The notes under the pieces were generated by a model. It was not told where the DNA came from, made no database searches, and was given only the letters and a program-made list of their open reading frames with translations. Below, one piece after another: positions 35,365 to 43,907 of a DNA stretch of 59,264 nt. Both the position numbers and the translations under genes were made by a program. Origin of the DNA: Actinomycetes bacterium. Lineage in GTDB: Bacteria; Actinomycetota; Thermoleophilia; Gaiellales; F1-60-MAGs149. Where the stretch lies: positions 1-59,264 of the forward strand of contig JANYCN010000014.1 in NCBI GenBank assembly GCA_025360225.1, read 5' to 3'. How positions within the stretch are numbered: position 1 is the first letter of the stretch; every line of letters begins with the position of its first letter.

Positions 35365-35753
35365 GTGACGACGGGGCTTCGGAGGATGTTGTCGACGCGG
35401 CGGTGGAAGCGCTCGTCGTAGTTGCGGAGCGCGCGTTTGGCACCCCGTCGCAGGTCAGAGGCCGGCCTGGTCGGGCGCGCGAGCGCGTCGCCGGACTCGT
35501 CGACTCCCTGGTTGACTGCTTCGATCAGTTGCTGGGAGACGTTCCGGACGAGCGAGCCCGGGCGGTCACCTATCTCGCCGGGTCGTCGCTGGACGAGGCC
35601 TCCGACGACGAGGTCGCCGTCGCACGGGCGCTGCTCGACGTCGTGTATCTCGTCGGCGGATTCGACGCGGCCGCGGTGGACGCCGCCACGACGATCAATC
35701 TCCCGTCGCTCTACGTCGACAGCGAGATGGAGCTCGCGGAGCTGGTGCGCTGA
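35361..35753 (+). CDS. Hypothetical acidic helical protein, partner of upstream gene
   Basis: 130 residues, mostly predicted helical and acidic (EDVVDAAVEALVVVAERAFG, DERARAVTYLAGSSLDEASDDEVAVARALLD), ending SLYVDSEMELAELVR. No known motif. ATG overlaps the upstream stop as ATGA, so the two are translationally coupled and likely act together. Function cannot be given. Confidence 0.6.
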   Translation: MSDDGASEDVVDAAVEALVVVAERAFGTPSQVRGRPGRARERVAGLVDSLVDCFDQLLGDVPDERARAVTYLAGSSLDEASDDEVAVARALLDVVYLVGGFDAAAVDAATTINLPSLYVDSEMELAELVR

Positions 35754-36110
35754 GCCGGGGCGAGCGCGGATAGACGCGGCGCCGGCGTGTCCGCCCGGCG
35801 CGGGCCGCTGACGTACCACGACGGTGATCCCACGCCGTGATCGATGGCGGCGCTTGACCATTCGGATGAATGCAGTTGTCGACGGCGACATCTTGCCATC
35901 GAGAGCCGCTCGGCCCTCCTGGTGTGCATGTCCAACCCGGCCAGGATGAGACCTGGCGCACGAACGTCCAAAGTAATGATTGGGCCGTCTTCCCAGTCGC
36001 GTCGTTCACGCTGTGGAAGACGCGACTCGTCGATGCGTACAACGACGCAGCATAGGCGCCGAGGTGGTCATCGCCGTACTGTTCAACGCCAACCGGCACG
36101 ATGTGCTTCG
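35754..36110 (+). other. Gap with a possible coding remnant
   Basis: No complete gene. On the plus strand 35870-36055 reads, after frame breaks, GPPGVHVQPGQDETWRTN, then NDWAVFPVASFTLWKTRLVDAYNDAA to a stop. This looks protein-like rather than random, and the other frame just upstream gives MNAVVDGDILPSR. Probably the tail of a dead gene; I cannot name it. Confidence 0.3.
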
Positions 36111-36113
36111 CTA

Positions 36114-36425
36114 GTGGTCTGATTGTCAAATGGCATGGTCATTGGGTGTCTGGAACGAGCGGGAGCGTTGCGCGTCGCGCAGGGCTTGCTGATCGCGGGC
36201 GTGCTGGATAGCACGCCCGCTCGCACGCGTGTCAAGGCGAAGGCCTTGACACGCTAAGTGCAAGCGGCGCGCGACGTTCCCGCGAAGCCCACGATCGGGC
36301 ACGCAGAGCGGGCCGGGGCGCGGTCGCCGGAGCTGAGCGGCGTCGCCACCCGACGGGTGGCAGAGCCGACAAGCGCAGGACGATCCAGGCAGTCGGATGA
36401 CCACGCCATTTCACAATCAGACCAC
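36114..36425 (+). mobile_element. MITE-like element, copy B (181 bp plus 131-bp insert)
   Basis: The terminal inverted repeats 36114-36142 and 36397-36425 match in 27 of 29 positions (both start GTGGTCTGATTGT when read inwards). Removing 36154-36284 leaves exactly 181 bp, the length of copy A, with roughly 90% identity by hand alignment. An internal perfect 8-bp hairpin GCCACCCG-A-CGGGTGGC lies at 36345-36361. No transposase is encoded, so movement would need one elsewhere. It sits between the 35753 stop and the CNNM gene stop at 36474. Confidence 0.8.
36159..36283 (+). ncRNA. Structured insert inside MITE copy B: three-way-junction fold
   Basis: Outer stem 36159-36178 with 36264-36283: all 20 positions pair in plus-strand RNA, 17 Watson-Crick and 3 G-U. 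Inside are two perfect hairpins: 36195-36205/36210-36220 (11 bp, loop GGAT) and 36227-36238/36243-36254 (12 bp, loop GAAG). On the opposite strand the three wobbles become A-C mismatches. No reading frame is apparent. It may be an RNA, a REP-like DNA structure or a nested transposable element; transcription is not shown by the sequence. Confidence 0.4.
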
Positions 36426-36473
36426 GAGCGTAGCCCGTCAAAGGAGGTCGGCGATGGCGCGTGGGCGAGGACG

Positions 36474-37826
36474 CTAACCGAGATCAGGCGCCGTGGCGGG
36501 CGATGCGTCCTCCGCCTGCGGCAACGGGCGCAGCTCGACGTCGACCGAGACGATGCGTGCCCCGTCTATCTGGTGGACCGTGAAGCGCACCCCGTCGAGC
36601 GCGACACGATCGCCGACCTCTGGCGCACGGCCGAGCTCGCCGAAGACGAACCCGCCGACGGTGACGTAGTCCTCCTCCGACAGCCCTCGCCCGAAGCGTT
36701 CATTGAACTCCTCGACCGGGAACGAGCCGGCGAGACGCACACGGTCCTTGGAGAGTCGGAGGATCGTGACGTCCGGCTTGTCGTACTCGTCGTCGATCTC
36801 GCCGACGATCTGCTCGATGAGGTCCTCCAGCGTGACGATTCCTGCCATTGACCCGTACTCGTCGACGACCATCGCCATGTGGGTGTAGGTGCGGCGCATC
36901 TCGCCGAGCAGCTTGCCGAGCGCCTTCGTCTCCGGCACGATCAGCGGCGGGCGCAGCAGCGACTCGAGCGTCTCAGGGACGTCGCCGTCTCCGTTGAGGG
37001 CGCCGTAGAGCCGCCTGATGTGCAGGACGCCGACGACGTCGTCGAGATCGTCGCGGTACACGGGATAGCGGGTGTACGGCTGGCGAAGCACCTCGTTCAT
37101 CGCCTCGGCGGGCGTCATCGTCACCGGCAGCCCAACGACGTCCGGGCGCGGCACGAGCACGTCCTCCACCTGGCGCTCGGCGAAGTCGAACACCTTGTAC
37201 AGCATCTCCTGCTCCTCGGCCTCAAGCACCCCCTCCTCGTGCGATGCCGAGACGAGCATCTTCAGCTCGTCCTCGGAGTGCACCAGGGCCATCCCGTGGG
37301 GGTCGTCGAGGCCGAGTGACCGGTTGACGATGCGCGCAAGCCGCTGAAGCGCCCAGATGAAAGGCTGGAAGAGCCGGAAGAAGACGCGCACCGGCCCGGC
37401 GACCCAGAGCGCGACCTGCTCGGCGCGTCCGAGTCCCATCGTCTTCGGGACGATCTCGCCGAGCACGACGTGGAGGGTCGAGATGATCGCGAACGCCAAC
37501 ACCGTCGACAACGCCGATGCCAGGCCCGCGCGGGTCGCGCCAGACGCTCCAAAGGCCTCCCACACGAGATCCGAGAACGCCGGCTCGCCGACGGCGCCAA
37601 GCGCGAGCGACGACAGGGTGATCGCCAGCTGCATCGCCGAGATGAAGTGCGTCGGGTCGTCGACGATCTTCAACACCGAGGTTGCACGCCGCGAGCCCTG
37701 GGCAACCAGCTCCTGCAGCCGGGTGCGGCGCACGGTAACGAACGCGTACTCGGCAGCGACGAAGAACCCGTTCCAGACCACGATGAGCACGATCGAGATC
37801 AGGCCAATCAGCTCGGCCCGGGTCAC
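36474..37826 (-). CDS. CNNM/CorC (HlyC-type) family transporter, DUF21-CBS-CorC
   Basis: 450 residues. The N-terminal DUF21 membrane domain (about 1-190, with IVLIVVWNGFFVAAEYAFV and QLAITLSSLALGAVGEP) is followed by a CBS pair (DVLVPRPDVVGLPVTMTPAEAMNEVLRQ and the RPPLIVPETKALGKLLGEMRR region). The C-terminal CorC_HlyC domain has VTLEDLIEQIVGEIDDEYD and DYVTVGGFVFGELGRAPEVGD. Such proteins are linked to magnesium/cobalt efflux. The old haemolysin name is not supported here. The stop is 46 bases from the MITE. Confidence 0.9.
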   Translation of the reverse strand: MTRAELIGLISIVLIVVWNGFFVAAEYAFVTVRRTRLQELVAQGSRRATSVLKIVDDPTHFISAMQLAITLSSLALGAVGEPAFSDLVWEAFGASGATRAGLASALSTVLAFAIISTLHVVLGEIVPKTMGLGRAEQVALWVAGPVRVFFRLFQPFIWALQRLARIVNRSLGLDDPHGMALVHSEDELKMLVSASHEEGVLEAEEQEMLYKVFDFAERQVEDVLVPRPDVVGLPVTMTPAEAMNEVLRQPYTRYPVYRDDLDDVVGVLHIRRLYGALNGDGDVPETLESLLRPPLIVPETKALGKLLGEMRRTYTHMAMVVDEYGSMAGIVTLEDLIEQIVGEIDDEYDKPDVTILRLSKDRVRLAGSFPVEEFNERFGRGLSEEDYVTVGGFVFGELGRAPEVGDRVALDGVRFTVHQIDGARIVSVDVELRPLPQAEDASPATAPDLG

Positions 37827-37896
37827 GGGAGACCCCCGCTCACGCGGGCATGGGTACTGTCGCCGGGCTCGGTCAGGCGGGGTTCACCTGAGCAGA

Positions 37897-39291
37897 TCAT
37901 ACGTCAAGCTCAGCGATGCGCCCCTCGGAGGCTGCCCGGAGGTCAGGCGCGACGCGATCGTCGTGCACGAGCAGGCGAAAGACGAGGCGGGCGTCATCGG
38001 GCCGCCCGGCCGCCGCGTAGCCGTTGGCGATGTTCCAACGCACCCCTGGATCGCGGTCCGCGAGCCGGCTCACGTCGTCGGCGATCTCACACATCTCGTC
38101 GAACCGCTCCGCTCGCCCCAGCTCGCCGAGCAGGAGCGCCATCGTCTGGTCGTCGGCACCGCTCGCGATCGACTCGAGCCACAACGAGACCGCCCGATCA
38201 GCGTCGCCGCTGACGAGCGCGAGGTCGCCAGCGACTCGCAGCGGCGCCCACGCGCGAGGCAGGCGTGCGACGAGCTCCTCGCAGCGGCGCAGCGCGCCCT
38301 CCGGGCCGTCATCGCCAGCGACGAGCAACTGCACCGCACCGATGTCGTTCGGATCAAGCTCGATCGCCCGCTCACCGGCGCGCCGCGCCTCGTCTCGGCG
38401 CCCGAGGGCGCCGAGCACGTGCCCACGGTGACCATGTCCAACGCTCGAGCTCGGCACGGCATGAACGTGGGCATCGAGGTGCGCGAGCGCGTCCTCAAGG
38501 CGTCCCAGCCGGGCGAGCGCGATCCCGGCAAACAGTCGGGCATCCGCGCGATCCGGGTCGGCGACGAGCGCGAGCTCCGCGGCGTTCCGCGCGAGGTCGT
38601 CGTGCCCGCCTTCAACGAGCGCCTGGGCGACGGAGACGAGGTAGTCGGCGTCGTCAAGGTGCTGTGCGAGATCCTCTCGCACCGAGTCGCCAAACGCACC
38701 AGCATCGACGAACATCGCCTGACCGCCCTCGTCGAACGCGCGAACGAGCCGACCGAGGGCCACGAGACGGTCGATCAGAAATGCGTCACCCGGCATCAGC
38801 TCAAGCGCGCGCTCGTATGCCGCGACCGCGTCGTCTCGGCGCCCGAGCTCCTCAAGCGTCCGCGCGACGTTAGCGTGGTAGAGCCCCTCGTCGGAGAACC
38901 CGTCCTCGATCGCCTGGAGCTCTGCGAGCGCCTTCCCGGCGTCCCCAAGTCCACGGTGAGCGGACGCAAGGTTGAACAGGGCCGCGAGGTCGGTCGGGTC
39001 GATCTCGACGATCCGCTCGAGCAGGGGCAACGCCGCCGCCCAGTCCTCTGCCGCCAGCGACGGCTCGGCGGCCTGCCAGACGGCGTCCTTCGCCACGAGC
39101 TGGCGTAGCGCCGGCGCGATGTCCGCACCCGGCTGCTCCGCGAGGAACTCCCGCGCCCACGCTGCTGCGCGCGCGCGCGTCAGCTGGCCGCCTGCCGCCT
39201 CGAGCGCGCCGGTGGGCGCTGCGATTGCAAGCGGCAGCGAGCCCTTCGGCGCGGCTCGACGGTCGAGCTCGATGATCTCCCACGTAGCCAT
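37897..39291 (-). CDS. Tetratricopeptide-repeat protein
   Basis: 464 residues, cytosolic. At least eight degenerate TPR helix pairs are visible, for example DPTDLAALFNLASAHRGLGDAGKAL, GLYHANVARTLEELGRRDDAVAAYERALEL, and LDPNDIGAVQLLVAGDDGPEG. Such repeats bind other proteins; nothing else tells its role. Its ATG (39291-39289) lies in a CATG tetramer shared with a possible start of the divergent helicase gene. Confidence 0.8.
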   Translation of the reverse strand: MATWEIIELDRRAAPKGSLPLAIAAPTGALEAAGGQLTRARAAAWAREFLAEQPGADIAPALRQLVAKDAVWQAAEPSLAAEDWAAALPLLERIVEIDPTDLAALFNLASAHRGLGDAGKALAELQAIEDGFSDEGLYHANVARTLEELGRRDDAVAAYERALELMPGDAFLIDRLVALGRLVRAFDEGGQAMFVDAGAFGDSVREDLAQHLDDADYLVSVAQALVEGGHDDLARNAAELALVADPDRADARLFAGIALARLGRLEDALAHLDAHVHAVPSSSVGHGHRGHVLGALGRRDEARRAGERAIELDPNDIGAVQLLVAGDDGPEGALRRCEELVARLPRAWAPLRVAGDLALVSGDADRAVSLWLESIASGADDQTMALLLGELGRAERFDEMCEIADDVSRLADRDPGVRWNIANGYAAAGRPDDARLVFRLLVHDDRVAPDLRAASEGRIAELDV

Positions 39292-39325
39292 GCGCCGCGA
39301 ACTGTACGGGGATACTTCCCGGGTG

Positions 39326-42300
39326 ATGCCGGCTGGCTCAACGTTCAGCGACGCGACAGCGGCGTGGTTCGCCGCGACGTTCCCGGACGGCGCGACCCCG
39401 GCACAGGCAGCGGCGTGGCCCGCGATCGCCTCCGGGGCGCACGTCCTTGTGTGTGCGCCAACCGGGTCAGGGAAGACGCTCGCGGCGTTCCTGCACGGGC
39501 TCGATCACCTCGCCACCACCGCGCCGGAGCGACCCGGCGTGCGGCTCCTCTACGTCTCGCCGTTGAAGGCGCTGAACTACGACGTCGAGCGAAACCTTCG
39601 CGGCCCGCTGGCAGGGATCCGCGCGACGGCTGACCGGCTCAACCTTCCGGTGTCGCTCCCATCGGTCGCCGTACGCACCGGCGACACGCCTGCGGCCGAG
39701 CGTGCCGCGATGCTCCGCCGCCCGCCGGAGATCCTGATCACGACGCCGGAGAGCCTGTTCCTGCTTCTCACGTCGCCGAACGCGCGCGACGTGCTGCGCC
39801 AGGTGGGCGCCGTGATCATCGACGAGGTGCACGCCGTCGCGGGGACGAAGCGTGGCAGCCACCTCGCGCTGTCGCTCGAGCGGCTCGACCACCTCGTCGG
39901 CCGCGACGTGCAGCGCATCGCGCTCTCCGCCACGCAGCGGCCGCTCGAGGAGATCGCCCGGTTCGTTGGCGGCGACCGCCCCGTCACGATCGTTGACACC
40001 GGCGTCCGCAAGGAGCTCGACCTCGAGGTCGTCGTCGCGCTCGACGACATGACGGAGCTGCCGGAGTCGCCCGAGGGCGGGGCGACGATCTGGCCATCCG
40101 TGTACCCGCGGATCCTCGAGCTCGTGCTCAGGCACACCACGACGCTGGTGTTCGTCAACTACCGCCGCCTCGCGGAGCGCCTCGCGCTCCGGTTGAACGA
40201 GCTCGCCGGTTTCGAGGTCGCACGCGCGCACCATGGCTCGCTCGCCCGCGAGCTACGCACGACGATCGAGGAATCACTGAAGCGAGGCGAGCTGCGCTGC
40301 CTGGTAGCGACGTCGTCCCTCGAGCTTGGCATCGACATGGGGGCGATCGACCTCGTCATCCAGGTCGAATCTCCTGGATCCGTCGCGCGCGGCCTGCAAC
40401 GCGTCGGCCGATCGGGGCATCAGGTCGGCGCGCCGTCGACCGGGCGCGTCTTCCCCAAACACCGCGGCGACCTGCTCGAGGCCGCCGTCGTCACGCGCCG
40501 CATGATCGAAGGGGCGATCGAGGAGACGCGTGTGCCGCGCAACCCGCTCGACGTCCTCGCACAGCACGTCGTCGCCGCGGCGGCAAACGACGAGTGGCCG
40601 GTCGAGGCGCTCGCTCGGCTCGTGCGGCGGTCCTACCCGTTCGCCGAGCTTCCCGACGAGCAGCTGGACGGCGTTCTCGACATGCTTTCCGGACGCTACC
40701 CGTCCGACGACTTCGCCGAGCTTCGCCCACGCATCGTCTGGGACCGGATCGAAGGGACGATCCGCGGGCGCGAGAACGCGCGTGCGCTCGCCGTCGCAAA
40801 TGCCGGCACGATCCCGGACAGGGGCCTCTACGGCGTGTTCCTTGCGGACGGTAGCGGCCGCGTCGGCGAGCTCGACGAGGAGATGGTCTACGAGGCACGC
40901 GCGGGACAGGTGTTCACCCTTGGCGCGTCTGCGTGGCGGATCGAGCAGATCACGCGCGACCGCGTCCTCGTGTCCCCCGCTCCCGGTCAGAGCGGCCAGG
41001 TGCCGTTCTGGCGAGGCGAGGCGCCCGGGCGTCCGGTCGAGCTCGGACGCGCGATCGGCGCGTTCACGCGCGAGCTGGCGGCCCTGACCGAGCCGGACGC
41101 GATCGCCCAGCTCACCCGGGAGCATCGTCTCGACGCGCGAGCGGCAGGAAACCTCGTCGCGTACCTCCGCGACCAACGGGCGGCGACGCGTGCGCTGCCA
41201 ACCGATCGAACGATCGTCGTCGAGCGTTTCCGGGACGAGATCGGCGACTGGCGCATGGTCGTGCTCTCACCGTTTGGCGGACGCGTCCACGCGCCTTGGG
41301 CGCTGGCGCTCGGAGCGCTCGTGCGAGGCCGGTTCGGCGCGGACGCGCAGGCGATGTGGACCGACGACGGGATCGTCTTGCACCTGCCAGACGCCGACGA
41401 TCCGCCACCCGCCGACATCGTCGCGGTCGCACCGGAAGCCATCGAAGACCTCGTCCTTGCTGAGCTCGCCTCAAGCGCGCTGTACGGCGCACGGTTCCGC
41501 GAGAACGCCGCTCGCGCGCTCTTGATCCCCCGTCGACGCCCGGGCCAGCGCACGCCGCTCTGGCAGCAACGCTTGAAGGCGCAGTCACTGCTCGCGGCGA
41601 CCGAGGGGTACGGGTCATTCCCGATCGTCCTCGAGACCTACCGCGAGTGTCTGCAGGACGTGTTCGACCTGCCTTCGCTCGTCGGCCTCCTCACCGGCAT
41701 CGAGCGTCGCGAGATCACCATCGTCGACGTCGAGACGCCGTACGGTTCACCGTTTGCGTCCTCGCTCCTGTTCGACTTCGTCGCGCGCTACATGTACGAG
41801 GGCGACACCCCACCAGCCGAGCGTCGCGCGCAGGCCCTCGCCCTCGACCGTGGTCTCCTACGCCAGCTCCTCGGCTCCGACGAGCTGCGTGACCTGCTCG
41901 ACGCCGACGCCGTCGCAGGGGTCGAGACAGCGTTGCGTGCACGCCATGGCGCCTCGGTGGACTCGCTGCACGACCTCCTACGTCGGAGCGGCGAGCGCAC
42001 GACCCTCGAGCTCGCCGACGATGCCGGCGTCGCCGAGCTCGTGCGGACGCGGCGGGCGGCGGTCGTCCGGATCGCGGGGACGGAGCGAGTGATCGCGGCG
42101 GAGGACGCCGGGCGCTATCGAGACGGCGTCGGGGCACTGCCGCCGCCGGGTCTCCCCGACGCCTTCACGGAGCCGGTCGAACACGCCCTTCGCTCGCTCG
42201 TCAACCGGCACGCACGCACGAGCGGGCCGTTCGCGGCGCAGGATCTTGCCGACCGTCTCGGCGTGCCCGTCCAACGCGTGCTGGACGAGCTCGCCAGCCT

Positions 42301-43633
42301 CGAACGGGACGGCCGCGTCGTGCACGGCGCGCTGCGCCCCGGATGCACCGGGACCGACTGGTGCGACGTCGACGTGCTGCGCCGGATCCGACGCGCCTCC
42401 GTGGCGACCTTGCGCGCCGAGGTCGAGGCCGTGTCACAGCCAACGCTCGCTCGCTTCGCGGCGCGCTGGCACGGGGTCGACGACGGTGGGCGCGGCGATC
42501 CAGACCGGCTACGAGAGGCGATTGCACGGCTTCAGGGCGTCCCGCTCCTCGCGACCGTCGCCGAGGAAGGGATCCTTGCGCGGCGTGTCCCCGGGTACAA
42601 CCCATCACTCCTCGACGGGCTATGCGCGGCCGGCGAGGTCGTCTGGTGCGGCGCCGGTGAAGGACGGGTGGCGCTCTACCTCCGTGCTGACGCGCCGCTG
42701 GTTGGCCCACCCGGGGCTGTGGGCAACCCTGACGGTCCGGTTGCCATGGCGATCCTTGCGCGGCTCGAGCAGGGCGACGCCTTCTTCAACGACCTGACCG
42801 ATGCGGTGGGAGCACCCGCCGGCGATGTCGGCGTCGCGCTCTGGTCACTCGTCTGGGGATCCCTCGTCACCGGCGATGCGTTCGCGCCCGTTCGCGCCCG
42901 TCGGGTCACCCCGCGCGCCTCGAACCCGCCCGGTGTCCGTCCGGGTGCCCGACGGCTCGGGCGACGACCGACGGCGGTGACGCCGGCGTTCGCGGGGCGC
43001 TGGCGCCTCGCCGCTCCGCTCTTTGCCGGCGCGAGCCAGGCCGACCGGGCCGCCGCGCGCGTTGAGCTGCTGCTTGAGCGCCACGGCGTCGTCACCCGTG
43101 CCGCCGCCCGCGGCGAAGGCGTTACCGGCGGATTCGCTGCCCTCTACGGCGATCTCGCCGCCATGGAGACGCTCGGGACGGCGCGACGCGGTTACTTCGT
43201 CGAGGGTCTCGGCGGCGCACAGTTCGCCCTTCCCGGCGCAGTCGAGCGGCTGCGCGACCTGCGCGAGCGACCTGACTCCGCCGAGGTCCTCGTCCTTGCG
43301 GCTTCCGACCCGGCGCAGCTGTACGGCGCTGCTCTGGCGTGGCCCTCTGTGGCTGGCGGGCGAGCGGCTCGCTCCGCCGGCGCGCACGTCGTGCTGGTCG
43401 ACGGCGAGGCTGTGCTGTACGTCGAGCGGGGCGGGCGCTCGATCACGTCGCTCCTCCCGCCCAAAGACGCCCGCATCGAGCAGGCGCTGAACGCGCTCGC
43501 CGCGTCGCTCGCGATCCTCGGGCGTCTCGCCGTCGAGCGCGCGGACGGCGCCCCCGTCGCCGGCTCCGAGTGGGAGTCCCGCCTGCTCCAGGCCGGGTTC
43601 CGGCGCGGCCCGCGACGGTTGACGCTCGGGTAG
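39326..43633 (+). CDS. lhr: Lhr-family ATP-dependent helicase
   Basis: 1435 residues, the length of full bacterial Lhr. Superfamily 2 motifs: Walker A CAPTGSGKTLAAF near residues 44-56, YVSPLKALNYDV, TTPESLFLLLTSP, DEVHAV, LSATQRPLEEIARF, LVATSSLELGIDMG and QRVGRSGHQVG. The Lhr-core winged helix and barrel follow, then the long C-terminal extension (about 850-1435) known from the mycobacterial protein. It unwinds RNA:DNA and DNA with 3'-5' polarity in repair. The start could be ATG 39326, GTG 39323 or ATG 39290. Confidence 0.92.
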   Translation: MPAGSTFSDATAAWFAATFPDGATPAQAAAWPAIASGAHVLVCAPTGSGKTLAAFLHGLDHLATTAPERPGVRLLYVSPLKALNYDVERNLRGPLAGIRATADRLNLPVSLPSVAVRTGDTPAAERAAMLRRPPEILITTPESLFLLLTSPNARDVLRQVGAVIIDEVHAVAGTKRGSHLALSLERLDHLVGRDVQRIALSATQRPLEEIARFVGGDRPVTIVDTGVRKELDLEVVVALDDMTELPESPEGGATIWPSVYPRILELVLRHTTTLVFVNYRRLAERLALRLNELAGFEVARAHHGSLARELRTTIEESLKRGELRCLVATSSLELGIDMGAIDLVIQVESPGSVARGLQRVGRSGHQVGAPSTGRVFPKHRGDLLEAAVVTRRMIEGAIEETRVPRNPLDVLAQHVVAAAANDEWPVEALARLVRRSYPFAELPDEQLDGVLDMLSGRYPSDDFAELRPRIVWDRIEGTIRGRENARALAVANAGTIPDRGLYGVFLADGSGRVGELDEEMVYEARAGQVFTLGASAWRIEQITRDRVLVSPAPGQSGQVPFWRGEAPGRPVELGRAIGAFTRELAALTEPDAIAQLTREHRLDARAAGNLVAYLRDQRAATRALPTDRTIVVERFRDEIGDWRMVVLSPFGGRVHAPWALALGALVRGRFGADAQAMWTDDGIVLHLPDADDPPPADIVAVAPEAIEDLVLAELASSALYGARFRENAARALLIPRRRPGQRTPLWQQRLKAQSLLAATEGYGSFPIVLETYRECLQDVFDLPSLVGLLTGIERREITIVDVETPYGSPFASSLLFDFVARYMYEGDTPPAERRAQALALDRGLLRQLLGSDELRDLLDADAVAGVETALRARHGASVDSLHDLLRRSGERTTLELADDAGVAELVRTRRAAVVRIAGTERVIAAEDAGRYRDGVGALPPPGLPDAFTEPVEHALRSLVNRHARTSGPFAAQDLADRLGVPVQRVLDELASLERDGRVVHGALRPGCTGTDWCDVDVLRRIRRASVATLRAEVEAVSQPTLARFAARWHGVDDGGRGDPDRLREAIARLQGVPLLATVAEEGILARRVPGYNPSLLDGLCAAGEVVWCGAGEGRVALYLRADAPLVGPPGAVGNPDGPVAMAILARLEQGDAFFNDLTDAVGAPAGDVGVALWSLVWGSLVTGDAFAPVRARRVTPRASNPPGVRPGARRLGRRPTAVTPAFAGRWRLAAPLFAGASQADRAAARVELLLERHGVVTRAAARGEGVTGGFAALYGDLAAMETLGTARRGYFVEGLGGAQFALPGAVERLRDLRERPDSAEVLVLAASDPAQLYGAALAWPSVAGGRAARSAGAHVVLVDGEAVLYVERGGRSITSLLPPKDARIEQALNALAASLAILGRLAVERADGAPVAGSEWESRLLQAGFRRGPRRLTLG

Positions 43634-43907
43634 GTAGCTCGATTGGCGAGGTCTTCGGCCATCGGATCGATCGTCTCGAGCAGCGCGAGCAGCGTGCGCT
43701 CACGCTCCCGAGCCGTCTGCGCGCCGAGGATCCTGCCCGCACTGCGAGCCGGAGACGACGCGGACGACCGCTGGTGTGAGCGGTCGAAGATCCCAGCAGA
43801 CGGAGAGACGGAGCTCGCTCCGCTGCGTTCCCTGGATCGCCGCTTCGCGTCTGGGGCCGCAGGGGGCGATACGGTATCACTGCCGAAGGCTCCGTCGAAA
43901 CCTGCGG
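43634..43907. other. Intergenic stretch without a recognised gene
   Basis: Between the helicase stop and the end of the broken lipoprotein gene. One minus-strand frame (about 43760-43640) reads AQTARERERTLLALLETIDP and continues as a helical peptide before a stop-less run into the helicase; too short and start-less to call. No hairpin terminator with a T tract is evident. Confidence 0.4.

Noticed and set aside
35695-36129. Minus-strand open frame of 144 codons
   Set aside because: It overlaps the plus-strand gene end and the better protein-like plus frame; its C-terminal half is Arg/Ser-rich noise.
36159-36283. tRNA or known riboswitch reading of the folded insert
   Set aside because: No acceptor/T-arm sequence, no CCA and no conserved riboswitch core; only stem geometry is shared.
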